This document shows, piece by piece, positions 63,220 through 64,000 of a stretch of DNA of 64,000 nucleotides. The notes under the pieces were generated by a model. That model made no database searches. It had not been told where the DNA came from and was given only the letters and a program-made list of their open reading frames with translations. This DNA comes from Pseudomonas frederiksbergensis (GTDB lineage: Bacteria; Pseudomonadota; Gammaproteobacteria; Pseudomonadales; Pseudomonadaceae), in assembly GCF_017114915.1 (NCBI RefSeq), contig NZ_JAAUOE010000001.1, forward strand, positions 67,283 through 131,282. The letters run 5' to 3'. The translations under genes and the position numbers were made by a program. Every line of letters starts with the position of its first letter. Within the stretch, counting starts at the first letter, position 1.

Positions 63220-64000
63220 CGCGCGGGGTGTCCTTTGGCGCTGTATCGGCGGCGCGATTTTCGAAGCGTTCATAAGCCTCGACAATGCGTTGTACCAGCG
63301 GATGGCGCACCACGTCCTTGGGCTGGAAGTGGGTGAAGCTGATGCCCGGGACGTCCTTGAGCACTTCGATCACATGATGCAACCCGGACTTGGTGCCGCG
63401 TGGCAGGTCGACCTGGGTGATGTCACCGGTGATGACCGCCGTGGAGCCAAAGCCGATTCGGGTCAGGAACATCTTCATCTGTTCGACGGTGGTGTTCTGG
63501 CTTTCGTCGAGGATGATGAAGCTGTTGTTCAGCGTACGACCGCGCATGTAGGCCAGCGGCGCGACTTCGATCACCTGACGTTCGATCAGCTTGGCCACGT
63601 ATTCGAAGCCGAGCATTTCGTAGAGCGCGTCGTAGAGCGGGCGCAGGTATGGGTCGATTTTTTGCGACAGGTCACCGGGCAGGAAGCCGAGTTTTTCACC
63701 CGCTTCAACCGCCGGACGAACCAGCAGAATGCGGCGAATCTGCTCGCGTTCCAGGGCATCTACCGCGCAGGCAACGGCCAGATAGGTCTTGCCGGTACCG
63801 GCCGGGCCGATGCCGAAGTTGATGTCGTTACCGAGGATTTCCTTCACGTAGCGCAGTTGATTCAAGCCACGCGGGCGAATCATGCCTTTTTTGGTGCGCA
63901 AGGCGACGGACGGTTCGGCCGGGGAGTGGTTGTCCAGCTCCTCGACGGCCGATTCCTGCAGGAACAGATGAACCATGTCCGGCGACAGTTCGGTACCCTT
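63212..64000 (-). CDS. phoL: PhoH-like ATPase PhoL (YbeZ), 5' end cut off
   Basis: At least 262 residues are visible; the frame stays open to the window edge, so the N-terminus and start are missing (family length is about 330). Walker A is [12 protein letters not shown] and Walker [11 protein letters not shown]. The Walker-adjacent [14 protein letters not shown] and [18 protein letters not shown] are typical of PhoH-like proteins. It acts with YbeY in rRNA processing, and the overlap supports co-translation. The role as ATPase/helicase is inferred from the family. Confidence 0.96.
   Translation of the reverse strand, partial: KGTELSPDMVHLFLQESAVEELDNHSPAEPSVALRTKKGMIRPRGLNQLRYVKEILGNDINFGIGPAGTGKTYLAVACAVDALEREQIRRILLVRPAVEAGEKLGFLPGDLSQKIDPYLRPLYDALYEMLGFEYVAKLIERQVIEVAPLAYMRGRTLNNSFIILDESQNTTVEQMKMFLTRIGFGSTAVITGDITQVDLPRGTKSGLHHVIEVLKDVPGISFTHFQPKDVVRHPLVQRIVEAYERFENRAADTAPKDTPRDA

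Overview
The window is chromosomal DNA from a fluorescent-type Pseudomonas (P. fluorescens-like). It is GC-rich and has Pseudomonas-style intergenic REP repeats. Most gene neighbourhoods match the order I recall for P. aeruginosa PAO1 around PA4031-PA3981: ppa, mtfA-like, dedA, ethanolamine genes, mpl-ubiX, lrgAB-like, mpg, proA-nadD-rsfS-rlmH-mrdA-rodA-mltB-rlpA-dacC-ybeD-lipB-lipA, holA-lptE-leuS, lnt-corC-ybeY-phoL. The synteny is from memory and was not computed.

Layout. Positions 1-7.4 kb hold the end of a mag/yfa-type operon: a DUF1175 protein, an alpha-2-macroglobulin-like protein without its thioester Cys, a DUF2300 protein and a DUF2135 protein, all apparently periplasmic. Positions 7.5-13.1 kb are more accessory: an orphan DUF1016/YhcG nuclease, a LysR regulator divergent from a serine hydrolase plus MFS exporter pair, and an orphan CI/LexA-like S24 repressor. 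Positions 13.3-16.2 kb carry ppa, an M90 peptidase, a DedA protein and a GNAT acetyltransferase. Positions 16.3-24.1 kb form a compact ethanolamine pathway: permease, EutBC, acetaldehyde dehydrogenase and a sigma-54 activator. Near-consensus -24/-12 promoters precede both the permease and the dehydrogenase. Positions 24.2-31.3 kb hold peptidoglycan recycling (mpl), ubiX, small conserved genes, a MORN/C13-protease lipoprotein, a MaoC hydratase, LrgAB-like proteins and a LON-domain protein.

Positions 31.4-37.8 kb are the most unusual part: a toxin-like island between conserved genes. A 1156-residue protein with a TcdA/TcdB-like hydrophobic pore region and RTX-like glycine/aspartate motifs is followed, in the same orientation, by a 625-residue protein. 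The C-terminus of that second protein closely resembles the catalytic A subunit of cholera toxin and heat-labile enterotoxin (ADP-ribosyltransferase). Two small genes of unknown function are divergent from the pair. The arrangement suggests an A/B-type toxin locus.

Positions 37.8-64 kb return to core genes. They comprise a DedA-PAP2 fusion, mpg, proline/NAD synthesis, the elongasome/cell-wall cluster, lipoate synthesis, LD-carboxypeptidase, a second lytic transglycosylase, arfA with its diagnostic 3' hairpin, holA, lptE, leuS, a YbeL-like short gene, a YdcF-like protein, lnt, corC, ybeY and the start-truncated phoL. No rRNA, tRNA, CRISPR or insertion sequence was recognised. Only two gene-free stretches exceed 300 bp: 11973-12342 (terminator and REP-like palindrome) and 21812-22137 (sigma-54 promoter and activator-type repeats).
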